8,181 nt of DNA from an uncultured Victivallaceae bacterium (GCA_934663655.1 CAKUKT010000102.1:1-8181); one strand, 5' to 3'. Shown: positions 1-6,247, counted from the first letter of the stretch. Numbers and translations are program-made. The notes: generated by a model not told the origin, from the sequence alone.

Positions 1-493
1 CGGAAACCACCTGGGCGCCGGTTCGGTCCCCCCAGAGCTGAAGTTGTTCGACTGCGGCGGCGCGGAAGGTGTCGCAGGCGCCGAGCACCACCCGTTTGCC
101 TTCGCCGACCAGCCGGGATGCGAGCTTGCCGATGGTGGTGGTTTTGCCGCTGCCGTTGACCCCGACCATCAGAATCACCGTCGGCGAACCGGGCGCGGCG
201 GTATGAATCGGCCGTTCATGCTGGTGGAGAATTTCCGTCACCATCTCCCTGGTTACTGACGCCAGATCGGCGCCGGTGGCGATTTCGCCGCGTTCATAGC
301 GGTCGCGGATGTCGCCGACGATCCGGCGGGCGGCGGCAACTCCGAAATCCGAGGAGATCAGCATGAGTTCGAGTTCTTCAAAGCTGGCGTCGCCGTGCGC
401 TTTTACTCCGGTGAAAAGGCCGGATACCGCCCGCGAGAGCTTGGTGGCGCTTTTTTCGAGGCCGCGCTTGAAGATCGAGAAGATCGAAGCCAT
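1..493 (-). CDS. ftsY: FtsY, signal recognition particle receptor GTPase (N-terminal 164 codons; cut by the window edge)
   Basis: FtsY is the membrane-associated receptor that pairs with SRP protein Ffh and delivers ribosome-nascent chain complexes to the translocon. Only the N domain and the start of the G domain are present. Residues 1-20 ([20 protein letters not shown]) look like the amphipathic helix that FtsY uses to touch the membrane. A helical N domain follows to about residue 100. The P-loop [10 protein letters not shown] is at 111-120, and [11 protein letters not shown] at 141-151 is the G2 region. The forms [15 protein letters not shown] and DTFRAAA fit FtsY better than Ffh, which usually has GLQGxGKTT and DxYRPAA. 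There is no long acidic A domain before the N domain, so this is the short FtsY type. The ATG abuts the nusB stop with no gap, and a GGAG at 503-506 lies 9 nt upstream inside nusB, which implies translational coupling. The reading frame stays open to the window edge. Confidence 0.95.
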   Translation of the reverse strand, partial: MASIFSIFKRGLEKSATKLSRAVSGLFTGVKAHGDASFEELELMLISSDFGVAAARRIVGDIRDRYERGEIATGADLASVTREMVTEILHQHERPIHTAAPGSPTVILMVGVNGSGKTTTIGKLASRLVGEGKRVVLGACDTFRAAAVEQLQLWGDRTGAQVVS

Positions 494-970
494 TTATTTT
501 TTCTCCGGCAGATGATTTTTGATTGCGTTCAATACGCCGTTGATGAAGTTGCCCGCATCCTCACCGGAATAATCGCGGGCGATTTCCACCGCTTCGTCGA
601 TGCTCACCACCGGCGGCACTGAATCAAAATAGAACATCTCCGCGACCGCCACCCGCATGATGTTGCGTTCGACGGCCGAGAGACGTTCCATCGACCAGTG
701 TTCGCACTGGGCGGCGATGGCGGCGTTGATCTCGGCTTCGTGAAGCGCAACCTCGGTGTAGAGTTTCACTGCATATTCCCGGCTTTTACGCACCAGCCGC
801 GGCTCGGTGACGCCGAGGGTTTCGATCAGCGTCGGGAAGATCGCTTCAAATCCGGTCGCGCCGGGAAGTTCTCCCCGCATTTCGCAACCGAAGAGAAACT
901 GCATCGCCACTTCCCGGCCGAGCCGTTTCACGTGTCGCGGCACCTCGCCGCTTTCGGAGGAGGTCAGCAT
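494..970 (-). CDS. nusB: NusB transcription antitermination factor
   Basis: NusB binds boxA RNA together with NusE (ribosomal protein S10) and helps RNA polymerase read through rRNA operons. The product is 158 aa, somewhat longer than the roughly 140 aa of the E. coli protein; the extra length is at the N terminus before the conserved RLGREVAMQFLF (16-27). The family's C-terminal signature is clear: ERNIMRVAVAEM at 101-112, then SIDEAVEIA and the NFINGVLNAI segment at 141-150. The ATG at 970 is favoured because GGAGG at 975-979 lies just upstream, although the spacing is short (4 nt). In-frame GTG codons at residues 10 and 14 would give a more typical length but have only poor SD sites. The gene overlaps the ribH 3' end by 7 nt and runs directly into ftsY, so the three are probably translated in a coupled way. 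Confidence 0.95.
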   Translation of the reverse strand: MLTSSESGEVPRHVKRLGREVAMQFLFGCEMRGELPGATGFEAIFPTLIETLGVTEPRLVRKSREYAVKLYTEVALHEAEINAAIAAQCEHWSMERLSAVERNIMRVAVAEMFYFDSVPPVVSIDEAVEIARDYSGEDAGNFINGVLNAIKNHLPEKK

Positions 971-1455
971 TTCTCCTCCATCGTCCGGGAGAGGTTGGCC
1001 ATCTCGATCGCCGCGAGGGCGGCGTCGACGCCTTTGTTGCCGCTCTTGGCGCCGCTGCGGTTGATCGCCTGGTCGAGATTGTCGGCGGTGATCATACCGT
1101 AAGTGACCGGGGTGCCGAACTCCAGCCCGAGCTGGGCCAGCGCCTTGGCGACTTCGGAATTGATGTAGCCGGCGTGCGGCGTTTCACCCTGAATTACCAC
1201 GCCGAGCGCGATGACGGCATCATATTTCCCGCTCGCGAGCAGCTTTTTGACCGCAAACGGAATCTCATACGACCCCGGCACGTAGGCCACGCTGATCTTT
1301 TTTGCGTCACCGCCGTGACGGGTGATCGTATCGACGGCGCCTTCGAGCAGTCGGGCGACGAAGAAGTTGTTGAATCGTCCGCAGACGATGGCAAAGGAGA
1401 GATCACGTGCTTCCAGCGTTCCCTCGTAGACCGTTCCGATGTTCTTGTCGATCAT
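964..1455 (-). CDS. ribH: 6,7-dimethyl-8-ribityllumazine synthase (riboflavin synthesis)
   Basis: RibH condenses 5-amino-6-ribitylamino-uracil with 3,4-dihydroxy-2-butanone 4-phosphate to form lumazine, the penultimate step to riboflavin, in the cytoplasm. With the ATG at 1455 the product is 163 aa, a normal family length. Visible motifs are GRFN (26-29, substrate pocket), VPGSYEIP (59-66), GVVIQGETPH (85-94, with H94 as the expected catalytic histidine) and NRSGAKSGNKG (132-142, with R133 as the expected catalytic arginine). After H94 the residues are Ala-Gly-Tyr, where many homologues have Phe/Tyr-Asp-Tyr. A GTG in frame at 1470 would add 5 residues, but it has no SD upstream, whereas GGAG at 1465-1468 is 9 nt before the ATG at 1455. 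The gene follows pheT by 30 nt and overlaps nusB by 7 nt. ribH-nusB pairing is widespread in bacteria. Confidence 0.94.
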   Translation of the reverse strand: MIDKNIGTVYEGTLEARDLSFAIVCGRFNNFFVARLLEGAVDTITRHGGDAKKISVAYVPGSYEIPFAVKKLLASGKYDAVIALGVVIQGETPHAGYINSEVAKALAQLGLEFGTPVTYGMITADNLDQAINRSGAKSGNKGVDAALAAIEMANLSRTMEEKC

Positions 1456-1464
1456 AAGATCATT

Positions 1465-1468
1465 CTCC
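1465..1468 (-). promoter_or_regulatory. ribH ribosome binding site that decides the start
   Basis: Minus-strand GGAG followed by AATGATCTT and then ATG at 1455, a 9-nt spacing. This SD overlaps the alternative GTG codon at 1470-1468 and therefore cannot serve it. The bases upstream of that GTG (AT-rich, around 1471-1490) hold no SD-like run. An ATG at 1463 is out of frame. Confidence 0.6.
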
Positions 1469-1485
1469 ACAATTGGTGATAAATA

Positions 1486-3882
1486 TTATCGCAGTTCAAC
1501 CCCAAGTTCCGCCGCCAGCCGGGCGCGGAGCTTCTCAACTGCGGCGTTGATTTCGACGTCGGTGAGAGTCCGTTCGCGATGGCGGAAGGAGAGGGTGTAG
1601 GCGAGGCTGCGCCGTCCGGCTGCTTCGAGCGCCGGATCGGTGAAGACGTCGAAAATTTCCACACTTTCAAGATGCGGAACCTTGCAGCGGCGGATGAAAT
1701 CCCGGATGGCGCCGTTGTCGAGTTTCGCATCGGCGACAAACGCAATATCCCGGGAAATCGACGGATAAAGTTCCAGCGCCTTGTAGCTGCGCGCTCCGGC
1801 GGCGGTGGCCAGAACTCCGGGTTCGATAACCGCGATGAAAATCGGCATGGTGGTCCGGCATCCCGCCGCAAGTTCAGCGGCGATTTCTCCGCAGGTACCG
1901 GCACTTCTGCCGTTGATAATCACCTCCGCGGCATGGCCGGGCCGATAACGGCGGTCGCCGTCGAGCGGTTTGAAACGGATATCGCCGATTTTCATCGCCG
2001 CCAGAATCGATTCCAGACGTCCTTTGAGATCGTAGAAGTCGAGAACTTCCCGGCGTTCGTCGGAATAACGTTCCGGATGGCGCAGACCGGTGAGCAACAG
2101 CATGAGTTCCCGTCGTTCCTCGGGGAAGAGCTTCGGGTTCGCGCAGAAGCAGGTGTCGAGTTCGAACAGCGCGAGATCGCGGTTGCCGCGGGCAAGATTA
2201 CGCTCAGCCGCGTCGAGCATAACGCCGAGCAGACTCGGACGCATGACCGCGATCTCCTGACTCAGCGGGTTGTCCAGCGTCACCAGATCACTTTCGCTGA
2301 AACGGCTGTCGAGCAGCGCGGTGGTTTTGCCGACGATACTGTAATGGATACACTCCCGGAACCCGGCGGCAATCACCCGGTCACGCAGCGTTTCCGTGGC
2401 CGAAAACGCATCCTCGCTGCTCGGATGGCAGCATTTGCCCGCGACCCGGATAAGCGGAATTTTGTCGAGGCCGTCGACCCGGGCGACCTCTTCGACCAGA
2501 TCGGCTTCGCGTTCGATATCGCCGCGGAAGGTGGGCGGGATCACAATACAGGATTCGGCGGTGATTTCCCGGACTTCGAGTCGGAGCCGCCGGAAGATCT
2601 CCACCATCCGTTCGTTGGAGACTTCCGAACCGATCAATTCCCGCATCCGCTGGAAACGACAGCGGATTTCCGGACGTGCCGGCTGGGGAACGGCGACGTC
2701 GCAGGGCGCCGAAGCAAGATGTCCGCCGGCGGTGGCGATGATCAGCTGGGCAGCGCGCCGGGAAGCGTATTCGGCCATCCCGGCGTCGACACCGCGCTCG
2801 TAACGGTAACTGGAGTCGCTGGCGATGCCGAGCTTGCGGCTGGTGGCGCGGATGCAGCTCCGGTTGAAAATCGCGGTTTCCAGCAGGATTGAGGTGGTTT
2901 CATCGGAAACGCCGGAATATTCACCTCCCATGATCCCCGCCAGCGCCATCGGTTTTTCCGCATCGGCGATAACCAGGTTATCGGGAGAGAGTTCAAGTTG
3001 GCTGCCGTCGAGGGTGACGATTTTCTCCCCGGCTCTGGCGCGGCGCGCCACGACGCGGCCGCCGGCGAGTTTGTCACGGTCGAACGCATGGAGCGGCTGA
3101 CCGAGTTCCATCAGGATGAAGTTGGTGACGTCGACGACGTTGTTGATCGAACGCATGCCGACGCTCTCCAGCCGTTTGACGATCCACTCCGGCGAAGGGC
3201 CGATTTTCACCCCTTCGATGACCCGTCCGATGTAACGGGGGCACAGTTCAGGTTCCTCGACGGTCACGAGACCGGGGATTTCCGGGGCGTTGTCTTCAAG
3301 TTCGACTTCGGGCAGTTTCGCTTCGGTGTCGAGCAGACATTCGAGGTCGCGCGCCACGCCCCAGATCGAGAGCCAGTCGGGGCGGTTCGGAGTGACTTCG
3401 ATTTCAATTTTCGCATCGCCGGGATAGAGCCGGGTGAGCGGAGTCCCGGGGGCGGTGGCGGCATCGAGGATCAGCAAGCCGCTGTGATCATCGGAGATAC
3501 CGAGTTCGGCGGCGCTGCACAGCATGCCGTGGGATTCGACGCCGCGCAGTTTCGACTTCTTGATCTTGAACTCCCCCTCAGGAGTGGAGAAGACGGTTCC
3601 GATCGGGGCCAGCGGCACGATCGCGCCGGCGTCGCAGTTGGGAGCGCCGCAGACGATCTGAAGTTCGGAACTGCCGTCGAAGACCCGGCATACCGAAAGA
3701 TGATCGGAATCCGGGTGCGGTTCGCGGGAGAGAATTTCCGCCGCCACCACGGTATTCGGAATCGTGGAGGTACTTTCGATCGCCTCCACTTCAATTCCGG
3801 CCATGGTGAGGCGCTCACAGAGTGTGGCGTCATCGCATTCGATGTTGATGTAATCCGAAAGCCATTTACGGGATATATTCAT
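1486..3882 (-). CDS. pheT: Phenylalanyl-tRNA synthetase beta subunit
   Basis: PheT forms the alpha2-beta2 PheRS with PheS. The beta chain binds tRNA-Phe and carries the editing site that removes mischarged tyrosine. The product is 798 aa, close to the E. coli 795. Domains in order: the N-terminal MNISRKWLSDYI segment; an EMAP-II-like tRNA-binding domain at about 40-150 (VCGAPN 77-82, SKLRGVESHGMLCS 110-123); the B3/B4 editing region at about 210-385, including SINNVVDVTNF and LGQPLHAFD (260-268); the B5 domain at about 405-475 with the metal-site residues D455, D461, E464 and E465 in a FRGDIEREADLVEEVARVDG context; a catalytic-like core; and the FDX-ACB anticodon-binding domain from about 705 (YPSISRDIAFV) to the end. 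The frame is intact. It follows pheS by 30 nt with a modest AGGT-type SD, and ribH follows it. Confidence 0.98.
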   Translation of the reverse strand: MNISRKWLSDYINIECDDATLCERLTMAGIEVEAIESTSTIPNTVVAAEILSREPHPDSDHLSVCRVFDGSSELQIVCGAPNCDAGAIVPLAPIGTVFSTPEGEFKIKKSKLRGVESHGMLCSAAELGISDDHSGLLILDAATAPGTPLTRLYPGDAKIEIEVTPNRPDWLSIWGVARDLECLLDTEAKLPEVELEDNAPEIPGLVTVEEPELCPRYIGRVIEGVKIGPSPEWIVKRLESVGMRSINNVVDVTNFILMELGQPLHAFDRDKLAGGRVVARRARAGEKIVTLDGSQLELSPDNLVIADAEKPMALAGIMGGEYSGVSDETTSILLETAIFNRSCIRATSRKLGIASDSSYRYERGVDAGMAEYASRRAAQLIIATAGGHLASAPCDVAVPQPARPEIRCRFQRMRELIGSEVSNERMVEIFRRLRLEVREITAESCIVIPPTFRGDIEREADLVEEVARVDGLDKIPLIRVAGKCCHPSSEDAFSATETLRDRVIAAGFRECIHYSIVGKTTALLDSRFSESDLVTLDNPLSQEIAVMRPSLLGVMLDAAERNLARGNRDLALFELDTCFCANPKLFPEERRELMLLLTGLRHPERYSDERREVLDFYDLKGRLESILAAMKIGDIRFKPLDGDRRYRPGHAAEVIINGRSAGTCGEIAAELAAGCRTTMPIFIAVIEPGVLATAAGARSYKALELYPSISRDIAFVADAKLDNGAIRDFIRRCKVPHLESVEIFDVFTDPALEAAGRRSLAYTLSFRHRERTLTDVEINAAVEKLRARLAAELGVELR

Positions 3883-3912
3883 GATTGTACCTGTTGAAGC
3901 CGGGAGAACCGG

Positions 3913-4929
3913 TCAGAATTGTTCAAGGAAACGGACGTCGTTCTCGTAGAGCAGCCGCAGATCGGGGATCCGGTAGCGGAGCATGGCGAGCCGTTCGATA
4001 CCCATGCCGAAAGCGTATCCGCTCCAGATTTCCGGGTCGTAGCCGACCGTTTTGAGTACGGCGGGATCGACCATTCCGGCGCCGGCGATTTCGATCCATC
4101 CGGAATTTTTGCAGGTGGAACACCCTTTGCCGCCGCAGACGACACAACTGAAGTCATATTCGACGCTCGGTTCGGTAAATGGGAAGAAGTGGGGCCGCAG
4201 GCGGATCTTCACCTCCGGACCGAACATCTCATGCGCAAACGCCTGAAGCACGCTTTTGAGATCGGCCATCGACACTCCCCGGTCGATGCTGAGTCCTTCG
4301 ATCTGGTGGAAGTTCATACCGTGAGTGGCGTCGGGGGTGTCGCGCCGGAATACCCGACCGGGAGCGACGATGCGGATCGGCGGTTCATGGGTTTCCATGA
4401 CCCGGATCTGGACCGGACTGGTCTGGGAACGCAGAATCCGCCCGTCCGGGAAATAGAAGGTATCCTGCGGATCGCGCGACGGGTGATCCGCGGGGGTGTT
4501 GAGCGCGTCGAAATTGTGGTAGACATCCTCGATTTCCGGGCCGCCCATCGGAATGAATCCCATGCCGCGAAAGATCTCCACACATTCGGCGGCGATCCGG
4601 CTGATCGGATGTTTGCTTCCGAGGGGAAGGCGGCGTCCCGGCAGCGTAACGTCAATGGCGGTGGCGGAATCGGCGGCGCGGCTGATCCGGGTGGTCGCCT
4701 CGTCGAGCGCCTGCTGAATGCGTTCCCGGCCGCGATTGAAAGCGCTGCCGGTCTCGCGGCGTTCATCGGGGGGCACCGAGCCCATCTCCCGCGAAAGGGC
4801 GGGGAAGAGACCGTTTCTTCCGAGGTATTCGATACGCACGGCTTCGATCGCACCGGGATTGTCCGCGGCGGCGGCGCGGGCCACCGCATCGGCGATCGCG
4901 GCATTGACAGCTTCGATTATTTTGTTCAT
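3913..4929 (-). CDS. pheS: Phenylalanyl-tRNA synthetase alpha subunit
   Basis: PheS is the catalytic class II subunit that activates phenylalanine and charges tRNA-Phe. The product is 338 aa (E. coli 327). An N-terminal coiled-coil tRNA-binding region occupies about 1-95. The class II core follows: GFIPMGGPEIEDVYHNFDAL (124-143), the DTFYF stretch (156-160), motif 2 FRRDTPDATHGMNFHQIEG (194-212), and motif 3 GYAFGMGIERLAML (304-317). Between motifs 2 and 3 lies a four-cysteine cluster, C262-x2-C265-x4-C270-x2-C273, in a CVVCGGKGCSTCKNSGW context. It may bind zinc; E. coli PheS lacks it, but many bacterial PheS proteins have it. The start ATG at 4929 has only a weak SD (GGGAAAG, 4941-4947, about 11 nt away). 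That SD directly follows the U-tract of the terminator described separately. pheT follows after 30 nt. Confidence 0.98.
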   Translation of the reverse strand: MNKIIEAVNAAIADAVARAAAADNPGAIEAVRIEYLGRNGLFPALSREMGSVPPDERRETGSAFNRGRERIQQALDEATTRISRAADSATAIDVTLPGRRLPLGSKHPISRIAAECVEIFRGMGFIPMGGPEIEDVYHNFDALNTPADHPSRDPQDTFYFPDGRILRSQTSPVQIRVMETHEPPIRIVAPGRVFRRDTPDATHGMNFHQIEGLSIDRGVSMADLKSVLQAFAHEMFGPEVKIRLRPHFFPFTEPSVEYDFSCVVCGGKGCSTCKNSGWIEIAGAGMVDPAVLKTVGYDPEIWSGYAFGMGIERLAMLRYRIPDLRLLYENDVRFLEQF

Positions 4930-4947
4930 GATGATATTGTCTTTCCC

Positions 4948-4999
4948 AAAAAAAATAAAAAACAGCTTGACACTGGTGAAGCCACCAACATCAAGCTGT
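4948..4999 (-). terminator. Strong intrinsic terminator or attenuator between rplT and pheS
   Basis: On the minus strand, outer arms ACAGCTTGA (4999-4991) and TCAAGCTGT (4970-4962) pair perfectly over 9 bp. Inner arms TGGTG and CACCA pair over 5 bp around a GCTT tetraloop. The three bases between the tiers (TGT opposite GTG) can form three G-U wobbles, giving a continuous 17-bp helix. The RNA then continues as U5-A-U8 (4961-4948). There is no T-run on the other side, so it works only in the direction of this operon. It lies 22 nt after the rplT stop and 18 nt before the pheS ATG. It may be a partial terminator setting synthetase level, or a regulated attenuator as known for E. coli pheST. Confidence 0.88.
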
Positions 5000-5021
5000 C
5001 AGAACCGATCATTCAGGAATT

Positions 5022-5372
5022 TCAGGCTTTGGTGACCTTCTCGACCAGCGCCTTGAACTCCACGGGTTCGCGGACCGCGAGATCGGCCAGAACCTTGCGA
5101 TTAAGCTCGATATTGGCCTTCTTCAACCCGTTCATAAATCGGCTGTAGCTCACATCGAGCGCGCGGCAGGCGGCATTGATGCGCACAATCCAGAGCGCGC
5201 GGTACTGCTGCTTTTTCTGCTTGCGGCCGACGAACGCGTGGCTCTGCGCCTTGTCCACCGCATCGTAGACGGTGCGGATGTTGCGGCTGCTGTTACCGTA
5301 AAAACCCTTGGCCTGCTCGAGCGCCCGTTTGCGACGCTTGCGCGAAGGAACGGCATAAGTGACTCTCGACAT
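5022..5372 (-). CDS. rplT: 50S ribosomal protein bL20
   Basis: bL20 binds 23S rRNA early in 50S assembly. In several bacteria it also represses its own operon by binding mRNA that mimics the rRNA site. The product is 116 aa (family usually 115-120). The basic N-terminal extension ([20 protein letters not shown]) and the hallmark [19 protein letters not shown], then [26 protein letters not shown] and [24 protein letters not shown], are all present. A clear SD AAGGAG (5380-5385) sits 7 nt before the ATG. It lies 22 nt downstream of rpmI. The stop codon is followed almost at once by the terminator hairpin. Confidence 0.98.
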   Translation of the reverse strand: MSRVTYAVPSRKRRKRALEQAKGFYGNSSRNIRTVYDAVDKAQSHAFVGRKQKKQQYRALWIVRINAACRALDVSYSRFMNGLKKANIELNRKVLADLAVREPVEFKALVEKVTKA

Positions 5373-5394
5373 CTTTCAACTCCTTTCCTTCGTT

Positions 5395-5595
5395 TCAGAG
5401 ACCATACGGCAGCGCGGCCTTGATCCGGCTGCTCTCGGCGGGCGAAATCGGCGCGTCCTGACGGAGACGCCGCTTGCGCTTGGCATTCTTACAGGTTTTG
5501 AGGTGACGGGCGCCCGCCTTGTTGTGGCGGAACTTCCCGGTGCCGGTCTGCTTGAGCCGTTTGGCGGCACACTTTCTCGTTTTGAGCTTCGGCAT
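5395..5595 (-). CDS. rpmI: 50S ribosomal protein bL35
   Basis: bL35 is a small, very basic 50S subunit protein. The product is 66 aa, a standard length. It begins with the family's MPKLKTRKCAAKRLKQTGTG and continues through the KRKRRLR block (39-45) to the ALPYGL end. An in-frame GTG at 5661 would add 22 residues with no family similarity, so the conserved MPKLKT start at 5595 is used. The start is preceded by purine-rich GGGGAAAGGA (5605-5614) and then a run of eight A bases. It is placed between infC and rplT, the classical order. Confidence 0.97.
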   Translation of the reverse strand: MPKLKTRKCAAKRLKQTGTGKFRHNKAGARHLKTCKNAKRKRRLRQDAPISPAESSRIKAALPYGL

Positions 5596-5611
5596 TGTTT
5601 TTTTTCCTTTC

Positions 5612-5623
5612 CCCGTTTTCGGG
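5612..5623 (-). repeat. Small hairpin overlapping the rpmI ribosome binding site
   Basis: Minus-strand CCCG-AAAA-CGGG can fold into a 4-bp stem with an A-rich tetraloop. Its 3' arm covers part of the GGGGAAAGGA that precedes rpmI. Such a short stem could arise by chance; its position suggests at most a mild effect on rpmI translation. Confidence 0.3.
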
Positions 5624-5674
5624 TTTTGGTGATTTCGCGCCGGACGGGTCAATGCGTTCACCCGCCGCGTCGCG

Positions 5675-5699
5675 TCGCTCCGGAACTATTTCGGAGCGA
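5675..5699 (-). repeat. Hairpin spanning the infC stop codon
   Basis: Minus-strand TCGCTCCG (5699-5692) and CGGAGCGA (5682-5675) form a perfect 8-bp GC-rich stem with a 9-nt loop that contains the infC TAG. No U-tract follows, so it is not an intrinsic terminator. A second possible stem lies just downstream, with CGGGT and ACCCG arms around a 10-nt loop. In other bacteria the infC-rpmI region or the infC leader carries bL20 control structures. Whether this is one cannot be told from sequence alone. Confidence 0.45.
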
Positions 5700-6195
5700 A
5701 GTTAACAGAGATATTTCTTCCGAGCAGCTTCGGCGCGCCGTCGGCTTCAGCGAACGGGGTGAGCTCCTGCGTCACCTTGTTCATCAGCTCGAAGGCCATG
5801 TCCTGGTGGGCCATTTCCCGCCCCCGGAGCGCCAGAGTTACTTTAAGCCGGAACTTCTTCCCCAGAAAATCCAGGGCATGCTTGATTTTGGTCTCGTAAT
5901 CGTGCTGGTCGATGTTGATGTGGAACTTGACTTCCTTGACCTTCTGAGCCGCGGAATTTCGCCGCTGCGCCTTGAGATTCTTCTTCTGTTCGTAACGCAG
6001 CTTCCCGAAGTTCATGATCCGCACCACCGGCGGCGTCGAACGATCCGATACCATCACCAGATCCATTCCCGCCTCCGCGGCAAGACGTTTTGCTTCGGCA
6101 TAAGCGACAACACCGAGCTGGTCGCCTTCGGCTCCGATCAGCCTCACCTCATCGAAGGTGATGGTCCGATCATTGGGTTTCAACAACTTAGCTAT
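5686..6195 (-). CDS. infC: Translation initiation factor IF-3, probable ATA start codon
   Basis: IF3 binds the 30S subunit, prevents premature 50S joining and rejects non-canonical start codons. With the start at 6195 the product is 169 aa (E. coli 180). The N domain contains DEVRLIGAEGDQLGVV and the signature PPVVRIMNFGKLRYEQKKN; a basic linker follows, then a C domain with KEVKFH and LALRGREMAH. No ATG or GTG suits the 5' end. Downstream TTG codons at 6186 and 6183 are 17-20 nt from the SD, too far. The ATA at 6195 is 8 nt from AGGAGG (6204-6209) and opens the reading A-K-L-L-K-P-N-D-R. infC genes are known for rare AUU, AUC or AUA starts that let IF3 limit its own synthesis. An in-frame TAG at 6223-6225 bounds the frame. 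If TTG is used instead, the protein is 166 aa. Confidence 0.95.
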   Translation of the reverse strand: MAKLLKPNDRTITFDEVRLIGAEGDQLGVVAYAEAKRLAAEAGMDLVMVSDRSTPPVVRIMNFGKLRYEQKKNLKAQRRNSAAQKVKEVKFHINIDQHDYETKIKHALDFLGKKFRLKVTLALRGREMAHQDMAFELMNKVTQELTPFAEADGAPKLLGRNISVNFAPK

Positions 6196-6202
6196 AGCAG
6201 CA

Positions 6203-6210
6203 CCCTCCTT
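6203..6210 (-). promoter_or_regulatory. infC ribosome binding site that decides the start
   Basis: Minus-strand AAGGAGGG is a near-perfect SD. It is followed by eight bases (counting from the end of AGGAGG) and then ATA at 6195. The spacing fits ATA and is too long for either downstream TTG. It is the strongest SD in the upstream half of the operon. Confidence 0.7.
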
Positions 6211-6226
6211 CCAACCGGAAATCTAC

Positions 6227-6247
6227 CCCCTCCGCCATTCGGAGGGG
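6227..6247 (-). repeat. GC-rich hairpin in the infC leader
   Basis: Minus-strand CCCCTCCG (6247-6240) and CGGAGGGG (6234-6227) form an 8-bp stem with the 5-nt loop AATGG. No U-run follows, so it is not a thrS terminator. The left arm resembles the 16S anti-SD (CCUCC) and could also pair over 6 bp with the infC SD at 6203-6208, making the two pairings mutually exclusive. The gap between thrS and infC (6196-6305) contains no other recognised feature. Confidence 0.55.

Noticed and set aside
964..1470. 168-aa form of RibH from the GTG at 1470
   Set aside because: No SD precedes this GTG, and the only good SD overlaps it and serves the ATG at 1455. The longer form is not excluded.
1579..2892. Long plus-strand open frame (437 codons) antisense to pheT
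   Set aside because: It lies wholly within the pheT frame on the opposite strand, shows no recognisable domain, and has the Arg/Gly/Asp/Phe-rich composition expected from the complement of a GC-rich gene.
2998..3897. Plus-strand open frame (299 codons) antisense to the pheT 5' half
   Set aside because: Low-complexity composition, no domain, complete overlap with a certain gene.
4314..4904. Minus-strand 196-codon frame inside pheS in another register
   Set aside because: Out-of-frame shadow rich in Arg, Pro and Ser; pheS motifs run through the whole region in the true frame.
4930..5021. T-box riboswitch before pheS
   Set aside because: The gap is only 92 nt with a single terminator hairpin; no specifier loop, T-box sequence or antiterminator bulge is seen.
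3919..5148. Plus-strand open frame (409 codons) antisense to pheS, the terminator and part of rplT
   Set aside because: It crosses a terminator and two well-identified genes, has no motif, and is a codon-bias shadow.
5395..5661. Longer 88-aa form of bL35 from a GTG at 5661
   Set aside because: The family starts at MPKLKT; the 22 extra residues have no similarity to bL35 and the purine-rich RBS lies at 5605-5614, directly before the shorter start.
6220..6222. ATT at 6222 as an even earlier rare infC start
   Set aside because: It lies upstream of the SD at 6203-6210 and has no SD of its own, so ATA at 6195 is favoured.
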